A DNA stretch of 64,000 bases from Occallatibacter savannae (GTDB lineage: Bacteria > Acidobacteriota > Terriglobia > Terriglobales > Acidobacteriaceae). The stretch lies in assembly GCF_003131205.1 (NCBI RefSeq), contig NZ_QFFY01000005.1, positions 372,001-436,000 of the forward strand, in the 5' to 3' direction. The notes under the pieces were generated by a model. That model was not told where the DNA came from, ran no database searches, and saw nothing but the letters and a program-made list of their open reading frames with translations. The position numbers and the translations under genes were made by a program. Numbering within the stretch: position 1 is the stretch's first letter; each line of letters opens with the position of its first letter. This document shows, one piece after another, positions 1 through 8,801 of this stretch.

Positions 1-1717
1 CGTAAGAGTCGCCGCCATCGGAGACGTAGTAGCGATATCCCGATCTCTTTCCGTTGTTGTTATTGCTAAGGGTCACGGTTCTGCTGTGCCCGTCCTGCAG
101 AAACGCGAATCCGTGACCACCGCCCACGAGCACACCCGGAGCTACAAGAGCAAACGAGGAATGAGGAGGAAGTGGAGCGAGTTGTGGAACCGTGAGCACC
201 CGAGCGTGACCGGGAGCAGCCGGAGCGATCATCGTGATCGAGCGGCCCGGAGAGCCTGGAAGGACCAGTACGCGCGGTGAAACCGCAATGTGCGCCGGCG
301 GGACCGGAGCTACATCGGCAGGACCTTGTATGTGTGCCGGTGGAGCCACAACATGCGAGGGAGCGCAATCTTCACAGGCCCGTGGAGCGAGCACGTCGTC
401 AGAAGCCGTCGGTGCGAGCGCCGGCGCTGGGAGATTGTCGCTTGAGGATCCCGGTCTGGCGGGCTTCTGTGGTTCCTGCGACACGGGCAGCGCGTCAGGT
501 GCGATGGCCTCCGTTACCGGCAGCGTCACCTTGTCTGGCGCCAGCGCCTGCTGGCTTGCGGCTTCCACGCGAACGAGAGCAGTCGCAATGAATAGAGCGA
601 CGGGAACAACGGCAAGCGCGGCCAGTCCCCGGCGGGTTCCAGCAAAGGCCTGGCGAAACGATGCATCGTTGAGAAGGCGTTCAATGCGTTTGGATACAGA
701 TCCATTGCGGGCCATGGCAACTCCGATGAGGGTTGGGCGCGGTGCGGCCGCGAATTCAAGCAGGATCTGCGCGTAGGCAGCGCGATCGGAGGCTTCTTCA
801 AGCCCCGCGCGATCGCTGATGGCCTCGGCTAGATCGGACAATTTGCGTTTGAGCCACCAGCCAAGCGGGCTGAACCACACCGCGGCTGCGTAAACTCCGG
901 CGAGCAGTTGCAGGTAGAAGTCACCCTGGCGGATGTGCGAGCGCTCGTGGGCGATCACCACGCGGAGCTTGTTGCTGTCCCAGTTCCTGTAATCAGCGGG
1001 AAGTACGATGCTCGAGCCGATGGTTACGGGAGAAGCAACTCTGGTGCTGCTGCGCAGTTTTAAAGATTGGGCAGTCGAGATATGAGACTCGATGACGATC
1101 GGCTCTGCGGTGTGCAGCAGGTGTAACGCAGAGTTGAGGCCGTTGAGCAGACGGAGCATGAGTACGCCGGCAACGGCGATGTAGAACCAGAGAAGTCCAG
1201 TCAGAATTGTTCTGGCTGTGATGTGCGGAGCAGGCGGAGGCTGCGGGGCAGCTTGGGGGACGAGGACTGCATTGTTCTGCGGCGCGTTCTCTGATTCGTT
1301 GAAGCTCACCTTTTCCGGATCGGCAGGTTCGGGTTGGGCGGATGCCGACAGCTGACGCCCGGGGCTATCGCTTCCCACACGTACACCGCTTTCGTCCGCT
1401 GACGATGCAGTCTGCGTGGATGGAGTCACTTTTGACGCAGGCTTCGGCTGTGGTGAGGTCTTGATGCGCGCCTGCAATTCTTCAAGCAGCGTCTGCGGAT
1501 CTTCCGGGATGACGACGCGCACGTTGGCAGGCAGCACGCTCCAATGCGCCGCATAGGGCAGCAGCATGGGCATGCCCAGCGCCGAGACGAGCACCAAGCC
1601 CCAGGCGGCCTTCTGCGCAAGGACGTTCTTGATGCCGAAAAGACGAAGTCCCGCCCATACGGCAAGGGCAAGGAGAACGGAACGAAGGGCAGCTTCCAGC
1701 AATAGTGAGGAGATCAT
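1..1717 (-). CDS. M56-family BlaR1-like membrane metallopeptidase, C-terminus cut by window edge
   Basis: Open from the ATG at 1717 through the left edge of the window, about 572 codons, no stop seen. The N-terminus is hydrophobic (first 45 residues). The zinc motif HERSH lies at residues 257-261 (bases 935-949), followed by a downstream acidic stretch (EAISDRAG) that fits the third ligand of M56 peptidases. Another membrane segment follows the protease domain, then a long Pro/Ala-rich stretch and a C-terminal part of unknown type. In BlaR1/MecR1 proteins this protease cleaves the partner BlaI-type repressor after a signal. The start lies 3 bases after the blaI stop and has a strong AAGGAGG Shine-Dalgarno, so the pair is translationally coupled. 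I see no penicillin-binding sensor domain in the visible part, so the signal is unknown. Confidence 0.85.
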   Translation of the reverse strand, partial: MISSLLLEAALRSVLLALAVWAGLRLFGIKNVLAQKAAWGLVLVSALGMPMLLPYAAHWSVLPANVRVVIPEDPQTLLEELQARIKTSPQPKPASKVTPSTQTASSADESGVRVGSDSPGRQLSASAQPEPADPEKVSFNESENAPQNNAVLVPQAAPQPPPAPHITARTILTGLLWFYIAVAGVLMLRLLNGLNSALHLLHTAEPIVIESHISTAQSLKLRSSTRVASPVTIGSSIVLPADYRNWDSNKLRVVIAHERSHIRQGDFYLQLLAGVYAAAVWFSPLGWWLKRKLSDLAEAISDRAGLEEASDRAAYAQILLEFAAAPRPTLIGVAMARNGSVSKRIERLLNDASFRQAFAGTRRGLAALAVVPVALFIATALVRVEAASQQALAPDKVTLPVTEAIAPDALPVSQEPQKPARPGSSSDNLPAPALAPTASDDVLAPRACEDCAPSHVVAPPAHIQGPADVAPVPPAHIAVSPRVLVLPGSPGRSITMIAPAAPGHARVLTVPQLAPLPPHSSFALVAPGVLVGGGHGFAFLQDGHSRTVTLSNNNNGKRSGYRYYVSDGGDSY

Positions 1718-1720
1718 GGA

Positions 1721-2146
1721 TTAGGCCTCCTTATTCGGCTTCCCGGAATGGTTCGACTTCGCAGATTGCTTCTGCGCTTCCGCGATTCGCGCTGCAAGGC
1801 GCTGGAGTTCGGCGCGGTCGAGAACTTTGGAGTCGACCATGCCGACAAGCAGAGCCTCAACCGACCCATCGCAGAACCAGTCCACGATACGCTTGACTGC
1901 CCGGCCGGCTACCTTCTGCCGTGACTCGGCAGGCCGGTAGATAAACGTGCGATCTTCGACGCTGTGGGCCAGGTAGCCTTTCTCTTCAAGGCGCCTTAGA
2001 ACAGTGCGAACGGTGGAGTCCTTCAGCGGCCGATCCAGCTCTTCGCGTACGCGCTCCGCCGTGATCGCGCCGAACCGCCAGATGATCGACAAGACTTCCC
2101 GTTCCAGTTCCCCGAGTTCGGCGGGATCATGAGTGTTACTCGCCAT
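1721..2146 (-). CDS. BlaI/MecI/CopY-family transcriptional repressor
   Basis: A 141-residue winged-helix repressor. The core reads ELEREVLSIIWRFGAITAERVREEL then DSTVRTVLRRLEEKGYL, the helix-turn-helix and wing of the BlaI family, with a C-terminal dimerisation helix region. An open frame continues upstream to 2278, but the family's N-terminus fits the ATG at 2146, which also places a perfect palindrome directly upstream. No Shine-Dalgarno is seen there, so the message may be leaderless. It is coupled to the M56 protease gene (3-base gap), the usual repressor and sensor-protease arrangement. It probably represses its own operon. Confidence 0.88.
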   Translation of the reverse strand: MASNTHDPAELGELEREVLSIIWRFGAITAERVREELDRPLKDSTVRTVLRRLEEKGYLAHSVEDRTFIYRPAESRQKVAGRAVKRIVDWFCDGSVEALLVGMVDSKVLDRAELQRLAARIAEAQKQSAKSNHSGKPNKEA

Positions 2147-2147
2147 A

Positions 2148-2166
2148 GTGTTACAGACTGTAACAC
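2148..2166. promoter_or_regulatory. Palindromic operator of the first BlaI-type repressor
   Basis: A perfect 9-bp inverted repeat around one central base (GTGTTACAG, A, CTGTAACAC) immediately upstream of the repressor start. It contains the TACA and TGTA half-sites known for BlaI/MecI/CopY operators, but spaced by 3 bases, not the usual 2. Autorepression through this site is inferred. Confidence 0.7.
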
Positions 2167-2393
2167 AAAGTCTGCGGGTAGCGGAAAAGAATTTTTGCGC
2201 GGCTTTTTGTGACGAATGGTGACGAGCCGAATTTCGGACACGTTCGGTCGAGCTCACAGCGTCGGTGCGCGGCATCACCTTTCCGGCGCCAGCCGTGCAG
2301 CCTGTGCGTCATCACAGTGCGCGAAACCCCGAATCATCTACATTCGAGGGAACTTTCCGTGACTGGTTGTCGTTGTCGGTTGAAGAGGAACCT

Positions 2394-4841
2394 ATGCAGA
2401 CGTGGCTACAGAATCTTCGTTTCGCTTCTCGCAGTCTTTTAAAGGCGCCGGGGTTTTCTTTGGTCGTGATCATCTCGATCGCCCTGGCTTTTGCCGCGAA
2501 TGCCACCGTCTTCAGCGTCGCCAACGGCCTGCTGTGGGGTGTGCTGCCCATCAAGAACTCTCAGGACGTGGTGATGTTCTCGGAAGGGCGTTCCTTTTCG
2601 TACCCCGATTACATTGACTACAACGCGCAATCGGGTGACATTTTTGAAGGCGGCGTTCTGGCGCACTTTCCCTTGATTCCCGCCAGCATGGGCGGCAAAG
2701 GAACCCCTGAGCGTATCTGGGGCCAGACGGTGAGCGGAAATTTCTTTCCGGCTCTGCAGACTCCCATGGCTCTGGGACGGCCGATCCTGCCCGAGGATGA
2801 TCGCGTGCTGGGCAGCGGGCATGTGGTGGTGTTGAGCCATGCGCTCTGGAAGCGACGCTTTAACGGGAATACCGGGATCATCAATCAGCAGGTGGTGCTG
2901 AACGGGCATAGCTACACCGTCGTAGGCGTCGCGCCTCCGGGGTTCTACGGCGTTGATCGAGGGATTGTCTCGCAGTTCTGGGTCCCGCTGAGCATGACGG
3001 AAGAGATGATGCCGGACCTCGCAGGCTTGGCAGGCAGCCGCAATAACAGGGGCAGCAACTGGCTCATGCTGGATGCGCGGCTTCGTCCGGGCGTGAGCCG
3101 GGCCCGAGCTGCCGTGCTGATGAATGTCGTCAAGAAGCGGCTCGATGATGCGTATCGGAAAGACGAGAAGAATCATGAGAAACTCACGCTCCAATCAGCC
3201 GGAGCATTGATTGCGGGCTCAATTACGCCGGCATATGCGCTGATGGGCGTGCTGATGGGCGTGGTGACGATGGTGCTGCTGGTAGCGTGCGCCAATGTAG
3301 CGAACCTGCTGCTGGCGCGTGCTACAGGCCGACAGAAAGAGATCGCGATACGGCTCGCCATGGGGGTGGCGAGGCGCCGGCTGGTTCTGCAACTGCTGAC
3401 CGAGAGCCTGCTGCTTGCGCTTGCCGGAGCGGCAATCGGCTTTGCGCTGGCGGCAGTCGCAGCGCGCGCAATTTCGAATTTCAGATTGCCTCTTCCCTTC
3501 CCGATTGTTTTCGACTTCAACGTTGATTTGCGTGTAGCGGCATTTACACTCGGGCTTTCTATCGTCACAGCTCTGCTGTTCGGCCTGGTGCCGGCGTTGC
3601 GCGCATCGAACCCGGACCTCGTCTCAGCGCTGAAGGACTCCTCGCCGACGCTGGGGCATGAAGGGCGCTCGCGGCTGAGGAACTCGCTGGTTGTGGTGCA
3701 GGTCGCGCTGTCGCTGGTGTTGCTGGCAACTGCGGGCCTCTTCCTGCGCAGCCTCGGTAATGCGTCTTCCATCGATATTGGATTCACGCCGGACAAAATG
3801 CTGCTGATGAGCGTTGATCTGAAGTTGCAGAACTACTCGAAGGAGAAAACTGCGGAGTTCCTGAAGCAGCTTCGCGAGAGGAGCGAGGCCGTGCCTGGAG
3901 TGCGGTCGGTCAGCTTTATGAGCGTGGTGCCACTCAGCCTGGGCACTGCCAACTTCGATTTCGAAGTTCCGGCGAGCAAGGATCACGGCGCCAAGAAAAG
4001 CAATGCAAATGTGAATAGCGTGGGTGCGCGCTACTTCGAGACGATGAGCATTCCATTGCTGCGCGGTCGCGATTTCAGTGTGCCGACTGACGATGAGCAC
4101 GCCGCAATCATCAATGAAGCGATGGCCGCTGACTTGTTTGCGGGGCAGGATCCGATTGGCCAGACATTCAGCGATGAGAAGAAGGCGAAATACACGGTGA
4201 TTGGCATAGCGCGGAATTCGAAGCTGCGTACCATCGGTGAGCAGCCCGTCAATTGCGTCTATCTTCTACTCAATGCGGCACCACAGAAGGCGATCAGCTT
4301 CTTCGGGATCACAGTACTCGTAAAAACCAGCGGCGATCCCGAACGGGCATCCAGGGCCTTGCGCGAGCAGATCGGGGCGCTCGATCCCAATATGGCGATC
4401 TTCAACTCCGAAACGATGAACGATCACGTCAACAAAGCACTGCTGCTGCCGCGCATCTCCGCTCTGCTGCTCGGGATCTTCGGCACAGTTGGCCTCACGC
4501 TCGCATCGATCGGGCTGTACGGCGTGATGAGCTACTCAGTGCGGCGCAGGACGCGCGAGATCGGGATCAGAATGGCGCTCGGGGCAAAGCCGCCCATGGT
4601 GCTGGGGATGGTCTTTCGACAGGGGATGATGTTGACCGGTATCGGCCTCGTGATTGGAATTGCGATCTCGCTGGTGCTGGGGCGTTTTACCGCAAGCCTG
4701 CTCTACGGAACCAGCGGTTCAGATCCGCTCACGTTCCTGCTCGTCTCATCGATCCTGCTGGTAACGTCGGTCGTTGCGATCCTGGTGCCTGCGGTTCGAG
4801 CCGCCCATGTGCAGCCAACGATCGCGCTGCGTTGCGAGTGA
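2394..4841 (+). CDS. ADOP-type (duplicated orphan) ABC transporter permease, MacB/FtsX-like
   Basis: An 815-residue membrane protein made of two MacB_PCD plus FtsX units. The first transmembrane helix is at about residues 18-40, the first periplasmic core at 45-240, and the first FtsX triple-helix block at about 280-400. A second core follows at about 430-650 and a second FtsX block at 690-810 (SVRRRTREIGIRMALGA is typical). This duplicated permease without an attached ATPase gene is the acidobacterial ADOP family (TIGR03434). The frame is open from 2265, but the family start is the ATG at 2394, behind GAAGAGGAA. Substrates of this family are unknown. The closely related MacB proteins export peptides or act in mechanotransmission. 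Confidence 0.9.
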   Translation: MQTWLQNLRFASRSLLKAPGFSLVVIISIALAFAANATVFSVANGLLWGVLPIKNSQDVVMFSEGRSFSYPDYIDYNAQSGDIFEGGVLAHFPLIPASMGGKGTPERIWGQTVSGNFFPALQTPMALGRPILPEDDRVLGSGHVVVLSHALWKRRFNGNTGIINQQVVLNGHSYTVVGVAPPGFYGVDRGIVSQFWVPLSMTEEMMPDLAGLAGSRNNRGSNWLMLDARLRPGVSRARAAVLMNVVKKRLDDAYRKDEKNHEKLTLQSAGALIAGSITPAYALMGVLMGVVTMVLLVACANVANLLLARATGRQKEIAIRLAMGVARRRLVLQLLTESLLLALAGAAIGFALAAVAARAISNFRLPLPFPIVFDFNVDLRVAAFTLGLSIVTALLFGLVPALRASNPDLVSALKDSSPTLGHEGRSRLRNSLVVVQVALSLVLLATAGLFLRSLGNASSIDIGFTPDKMLLMSVDLKLQNYSKEKTAEFLKQLRERSEAVPGVRSVSFMSVVPLSLGTANFDFEVPASKDHGAKKSNANVNSVGARYFETMSIPLLRGRDFSVPTDDEHAAIINEAMAADLFAGQDPIGQTFSDEKKAKYTVIGIARNSKLRTIGEQPVNCVYLLLNAAPQKAISFFGITVLVKTSGDPERASRALREQIGALDPNMAIFNSETMNDHVNKALLLPRISALLLGIFGTVGLTLASIGLYGVMSYSVRRRTREIGIRMALGAKPPMVLGMVFRQGMMLTGIGLVIGIAISLVLGRFTASLLYGTSGSDPLTFLLVSSILLVTSVVAILVPAVRAAHVQPTIALRCE

Positions 4842-4856
4842 TGGTGCAAAGACAGA

Positions 4857-4881
4857 AACGCCGGGATTAGCTCCCGGCGTT
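4857..4881. terminator. Stem-loop between convergent permease and efp genes
   Basis: A perfect 10-bp inverted repeat (AACGCCGGGA and TCCCGGCGTT) with a 5-base loop, located 15 bases after the permease stop and 21 bases beyond the efp stop. No strong U-tract follows on either side. A bidirectional terminator role is inferred from position. Confidence 0.65.
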
Positions 4882-4902
4882 CCGATTTGCGCTTGAAGGG
4901 AA

Positions 4903-5463
4903 CTATGCGCGGCTGAGGTAGGCGCCTTCGCTCGTGTCGACGCGGATCTTCTCCCCTTCGTTGATGAAAGGAGGCACCTGGACGACCAAGCCGGTCTCGG
5001 TCTTGGCGGGCTTGGTGACAGAGGAGGCCGTTGCCGATTTGAGGCCGGGCTCGGTCTCGACGACGGTTAGTTCGACGAAGGTGGGCAGCTCGATACCGAC
5101 CGGGTTGCCGTCGTGATAGCTGACGCGAATCTGCAGGTTTGGCGTAAGGTACTCGACTGCGTCGCCGAGGGTGGAGCCTTTGAGCATAGTCTGCTCGTAG
5201 TTCTCCGGATTCATAAAGTAATAGTCGTCGCCGTCAGAGTAGAGGAACTCCATGGCAACCTCGTCAACGACGACCTTCTCGATAGCGTCCCCGGAGCGGA
5301 AGCGGTGTTCGAACATAGCCCCAGATTTGAGATTGCGAAGTTTTGCCTGAATAAAAGCGCGCAGGTTGCCCGGAGTGCGATGTTCCACTTTGAAGACGAG
5401 GTGGAGGACATCGTTGTGCTTAATGATCATGCCCGGACGCATTTGGGTGGCGGGAATCGCCAT
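4903..5463 (-). CDS. efp: Translation elongation factor P
   Basis: A 186-residue protein with the three-domain EF-P layout: an N-terminal KOW-like domain (start MAIPATQMRPG), a central OB domain, and a C-terminal OB domain ending VDTSEGAYLSRA. EF-P rescues ribosomes stalled at polyproline. The frame extends upstream, but the ATG at 5463 gives the family N-terminus. At the tip of the first-domain loop, where E. coli has modified Lys34 (PGKGQAF) and Pseudomonas has Arg32, this protein reads PGNLRAF, placing Asn33 at the tip. No epmA, epmB or earP gene lies in the window. The gene is divergent from the DMT-type permease gene. Confidence 0.95.
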   Translation of the reverse strand: MAIPATQMRPGMIIKHNDVLHLVFKVEHRTPGNLRAFIQAKLRNLKSGAMFEHRFRSGDAIEKVVVDEVAMEFLYSDGDDYYFMNPENYEQTMLKGSTLGDAVEYLTPNLQIRVSYHDGNPVGIELPTFVELTVVETEPGLKSATASSVTKPAKTETGLVVQVPPFINEGEKIRVDTSEGAYLSRA

Positions 5464-5552
5464 AAAAAGAAAACTCCTTGCTCTACCTGGAAAATAGGCG
5501 ATCGCGCGCCACTGCACGGATCCGGCCCAGGTTCCATTGTAGCTTAGGGGAG

Positions 5553-6524
5553 ATGCGAAAGGTTCTCTCGAACTCCCCGACCCCGAAGCGTAAGTTAAGG
5601 CGAAGGTTGCCACGCAAGTTGCTGCCGCTCGGCGCGTTGTTGGCGCTCTGTATGTTCTGGGCTCTGGGGTGGGTCAGGGCCGATCTGGAGCCAGGTGCGT
5701 CAGGTCTATGGCTGGTTTCCTCCCTGGCAGCGCAGACTGCCGTACTTGGGGCCCTGGCAGTCGTCGCCTCAGGTGCTGCGCTGCTGCGTCGCGCAGAATG
5801 GCCGGCCTCGGCGATGGTACTGAGGGCGACGCTGGTTGGAATTGGGCTCTTCGCCGTCCCGGCGCTTGTGGCGATTGGCGGCAGCGGCCGAGTCGGCGAT
5901 ACGACCAGAGTCGCGTTGTTCTCGCTGACGCCATTGTTTGCCGTCATCTTCGAGCCGTACCTCGGGATCAACGCGGCAGAGGGAGATGAAAGCAGGGGAG
6001 CCTTTCTGGCCGCCATGGCTGCTATTGCAGGCACGTTCCTTGTCTTCCCTGTGGAACTGCCCCACTCATACGCCACCGCTTTCGTCATGCTCTTGGTGGT
6101 CGCAACGGCTGCACTGATCGCTGCAGCCAACTGCGCAGCGGTGCGCATGGCGCGGCAGAGTCCCTCGATATTTACGTTCACGGCCGCCGCATCAGGATCG
6201 GCGGCCCTGGTACTCGGGATTTTGGGATTGGCTGTTCGCCAACAGGCAGCCGGCAGCGCAGCCTTGGGCGCGTGGTCGGCTCTCGATGTGAGTGCTCTTG
6301 CGCTGCTGTTCTGGCTTATGCCGCGGATGAGTGCCGTACAGATCACCACGCGATTTTTGATCGCGCCGCTGATGGCAAACGTGATGAGCCTCGCGTTGCT
6401 CCGGCCGCATGTGGATGTGCAGTCCTGGATTGGACTGTTGCTGATCGCAGCCGGTTCGGCGCGCCTGCTAATCGCACCAGCGGAAAGCGGCCAGTCTGGA
6501 CTCTTCAGAGTCGGAGACGGTTGA
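5553..6524 (+). CDS. DMT/EamA-like multi-pass membrane protein
   Basis: A 323-residue protein with a basic N-terminus (KRKLRRRLPRK) followed by about ten hydrophobic segments spread over residues 25-310. Length and helix count fit the drug/metabolite transporter superfamily (two EamA-like repeats). No substrate can be assigned. The start is the ATG at 5553 behind a TAGGGGAG ribosome site. An upstream open frame from 5478 would run into the efp promoter region. Assignment to EamA is by architecture, not by a diagnostic motif. Confidence 0.7.
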   Translation: MRKVLSNSPTPKRKLRRRLPRKLLPLGALLALCMFWALGWVRADLEPGASGLWLVSSLAAQTAVLGALAVVASGAALLRRAEWPASAMVLRATLVGIGLFAVPALVAIGGSGRVGDTTRVALFSLTPLFAVIFEPYLGINAAEGDESRGAFLAAMAAIAGTFLVFPVELPHSYATAFVMLLVVATAALIAAANCAAVRMARQSPSIFTFTAAASGSAALVLGILGLAVRQQAAGSAALGAWSALDVSALALLFWLMPRMSAVQITTRFLIAPLMANVMSLALLRPHVDVQSWIGLLLIAAGSARLLIAPAESGQSGLFRVGDG

Positions 6525-6633
6525 GCCCTCGAGCGCCACAGCCGATGTTTTGTAAGTGCAAAATAAACGATCAGATCGCATATCTTGCAGGAACCTGAAT
6601 TCAATCCGAATCGTCACAGTTCGAGAGGTACAG

Positions 6634-7113
6634 ATGAAATTGTGGAGTGCGATTTTCGCAGCTTTGCTGCTGGCACCTTCGGGAGCGCATGCTGCCGGCG
6701 ATCGGTCCTCAGATGTTCAGGTTCGTGAGGCGTTGACGATCTTCCTGACGGCATTTGACAATCTGGACTGGCCAGCCTTCCGTGCCTGTTTCGGACCGGA
6801 TCCGACGATGTTCCATCCGGCTGCTCCAAACACGCGACGCGTTGAGACAGAAGAGCAGTTTGATAAGGCTTGGGCCGGCGTGTTCGACAGGATCCGGAAG
6901 TCCTCCGGTCGGAGTAGACCGCCATTCATGCAACTCGAGCCAAAGGACCTACGAATCGAATTCCCCAGTGAAGACGTGGCCATTGTTACATTTCACATCC
7001 TCAACCCAGGAGAGATCGACCGGCGGACGATCCTGTTCAAGCGTTATGGAAGCGCTTGGAAGACCGTTCACATCCACGCATCGAATCTGCGAACCGATGC
7101 TGAACACCCTTGA
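6634..7113 (+). CDS. Secreted NTF2/SnoaL-like protein
   Basis: A 159-residue protein with a clear signal peptide (MKLWSAIFAALLLAPSGAHAA). The mature part has the NTF2-like cone-fold pattern: an N-terminal helix with FLTAFDNLDWPAFRACF, then alternating strands ending WKTVHIHASNL. Such DUF4440/SnoaL proteins are common secreted proteins in Acidobacteria and mostly lack a known ligand. The start at 6634 follows GAGAGG; the longer frame from 6556 has no ribosome site. It converges with the Gfo/Idh gene, with 3 bases between the stops. Confidence 0.75.
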   Translation: MKLWSAIFAALLLAPSGAHAAGDRSSDVQVREALTIFLTAFDNLDWPAFRACFGPDPTMFHPAAPNTRRVETEEQFDKAWAGVFDRIRKSSGRSRPPFMQLEPKDLRIEFPSEDVAIVTFHILNPGEIDRRTILFKRYGSAWKTVHIHASNLRTDAEHP

Positions 7114-7116
7114 AAT

Positions 7117-8244
7117 TCAATTGCCGATACGGGTCAACGGTACCGTCTGTCCCGTGCGGGCCGACTCGCGGGCGGCATCCAGTATCTGCGTGACGATCAC
7201 GTTCGTATCGAGCGCGCTGAGGTCGCCTGTCGGTGCGATCTTCGCACGGAGCACTGCGGCGAGGTAGGAGAGCGAATCGCGTTCGTTGGCTGGAAGTTCG
7301 GGTGCCGTCTCTGTGCGCTCCTGGTTCTCGTGCTGGTGGCGCACACGCACGTCATTGGCGGCCACAGTGATGACATAGCCATTCGCCCCATAGATTTCCA
7401 TATCTTTGCGGCTGAAAGGCCAGTTCCACGACGCCTGAATGACTGCCTGAGCGTGGGGATATTTCAGGACGATGGTCGCGTCGTCATCGACGTGTGGGTA
7501 GATCTCGGGCTTGTCCTGATTCGTCACCGCGGTGACGGATTCAGGCGTTTCGCCGTGCATAAGCCACGTCATGAGGTCCACGCCATAGCAGCCGAAGTCG
7601 TAGAGCGCGCCGGCCCCGTTCTGCTGCGGGTCGGTAAGCCACTTCAGAAATTCCGGCTGAACATTGATCTCTTTAGGCCCTTCGTGCCCGTCGTGGACGA
7701 CGACGCGGCGGATCTCGCCGATGCGGTTGTCGCGAACTTCGTCGTACGCTTCGCGGTTGCTGGGGTACCAGGTGGTTTCGTAGTTCACGAGAACGTGGAT
7801 TTTCTTCTCGCGCGCGATGCGGCGGATGGCCTTGGCATCTTCAAACGAGATGGTCAGCGGCTTCTCGACCATGACGGAAACGCCGTACCGCGCGGCAACT
7901 TCGATTGCAGGGCGATGCTGGGCGATCGAGGTGTAAACGAGCACCGCGTCGGGCCGCGCACGTTCGATCATGTTCGCCTCGGTCTTATAGAAAAGCGAAT
8001 CGGGCAGCGAGAACTGCTTGCCGTATTTCGCGCAGAGGTTTGAGTCCGCATCGGCAATGCCGACGAGTTTCACGTCAGAGTGTTTAGGTAGTTGCGAAAG
8101 AAAGCCGGCGACATGACCGTGCTCAAGGCCAACGATAGCCACCTTCAAGGGCGCGGGTTCCTCGGCGGAGATCGAAACAGCACAGGCGGCGAGAAGAGCA
8201 GGCACGAACATTGAGATGAGGCGGCGAGGCAAGAGACGACGCAT
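7117..8244 (-). CDS. Exported Gfo/Idh/MocA-family oxidoreductase
   Basis: A 375-residue protein. The N-terminal Rossmann fold starts VAIVGLEHGHVAGF and the signature EKP lies in VMVEKPLTISFEDA. The C-terminal Gfo/Idh α/β domain includes GALYDFGCYGVDLMTWLM. These enzymes use NAD(P) to oxidise or reduce sugars and related substrates. The first 30 residues form a signal peptide with twin arginines and a LAAC sequence resembling a lipobox, so the enzyme may be exported or lipid-anchored. A periplasmic NAD(P)-type enzyme of this family would need a tightly bound cofactor. The ATG at 8244 is preferred over the upstream start at 8283 because it begins the signal peptide. Confidence 0.85.
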   Translation of the reverse strand: MRRLLPRRLISMFVPALLAACAVSISAEEPAPLKVAIVGLEHGHVAGFLSQLPKHSDVKLVGIADADSNLCAKYGKQFSLPDSLFYKTEANMIERARPDAVLVYTSIAQHRPAIEVAARYGVSVMVEKPLTISFEDAKAIRRIAREKKIHVLVNYETTWYPSNREAYDEVRDNRIGEIRRVVVHDGHEGPKEINVQPEFLKWLTDPQQNGAGALYDFGCYGVDLMTWLMHGETPESVTAVTNQDKPEIYPHVDDDATIVLKYPHAQAVIQASWNWPFSRKDMEIYGANGYVITVAANDVRVRHQHENQERTETAPELPANERDSLSYLAAVLRAKIAPTGDLSALDTNVIVTQILDAARESARTGQTVPLTRIGN

Positions 8245-8372
8245 GGAATCCGATTCCCCCTGAAGAGCCGATTGTACAGACAAGAACTCTGAAGACCTGA
8301 CGTGTTGAAAGGCCCAGAGGTTCGGGATCCTAAGCTGTAAACTGCGTCGCAGAAAACTCCGTCCATTGAGTC

Positions 8373-8627
8373 ATGGGGACGGCAACGCTGCGCTTTCGAT
8401 GCCCTTGCTGTGGATTTCGTACTCTGGATGCGCCGGACAGCCTGGCGCTCTGCCCGGTCTGCTGGTGGGAAGACGATGGACAGGAAGATGGCGACGCCCA
8501 GGAAATTCGCAACACCGTGAATGGGGACATAAGCCTCGCAGAGGCGCGAATTCACTACTCCCGATGCGGTGCATCACACCCTCGTTTTGCCCGGTACGTG
8601 CGCAAACCGGACGTCTCAGAACAGTAA
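8373..8627 (+). CDS. Cysteine-rich CPCC-domain protein
   Basis: An 84-residue protein. It has the paired knuckles FRCPCCGFRT and CPVCWWEDDGQ followed by SLAEARIHYSRCGA, the layout of the cysteine-rich CPCC family (PF14206). A zinc-ribbon fold is expected. The role of the family is unknown. It starts at the ATG at 8373 and stands alone between the divergent oxidoreductase gene and tig. Confidence 0.8.
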   Translation: MGTATLRFRCPCCGFRTLDAPDSLALCPVCWWEDDGQEDGDAQEIRNTVNGDISLAEARIHYSRCGASHPRFARYVRKPDVSEQ

Positions 8628-8801
8628 AGTGGCATGTGCGGTGCAAAGCGCAAATCTGCCCATTCGGGCGGTTTGACCTCCCTCCGTAAACCCTCTTACC
8701 ATTAGTTGAGGAAAATCCCGCCACACGACGCTGTTTCCCCATTGGCGACAGCCCGCAGGGCAGTAGATTTGGCGCCTGTCGCGCCCGGAAGGCAAACCAC
8801 G

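Noticed and set aside
234..776. 180-codon open frame on the plus strand near the left edge
   Set aside because: Antisense to the M56 protease linker; Ala/Gly/Ser-rich composition comes from the opposite strand's Pro/Ala codons.
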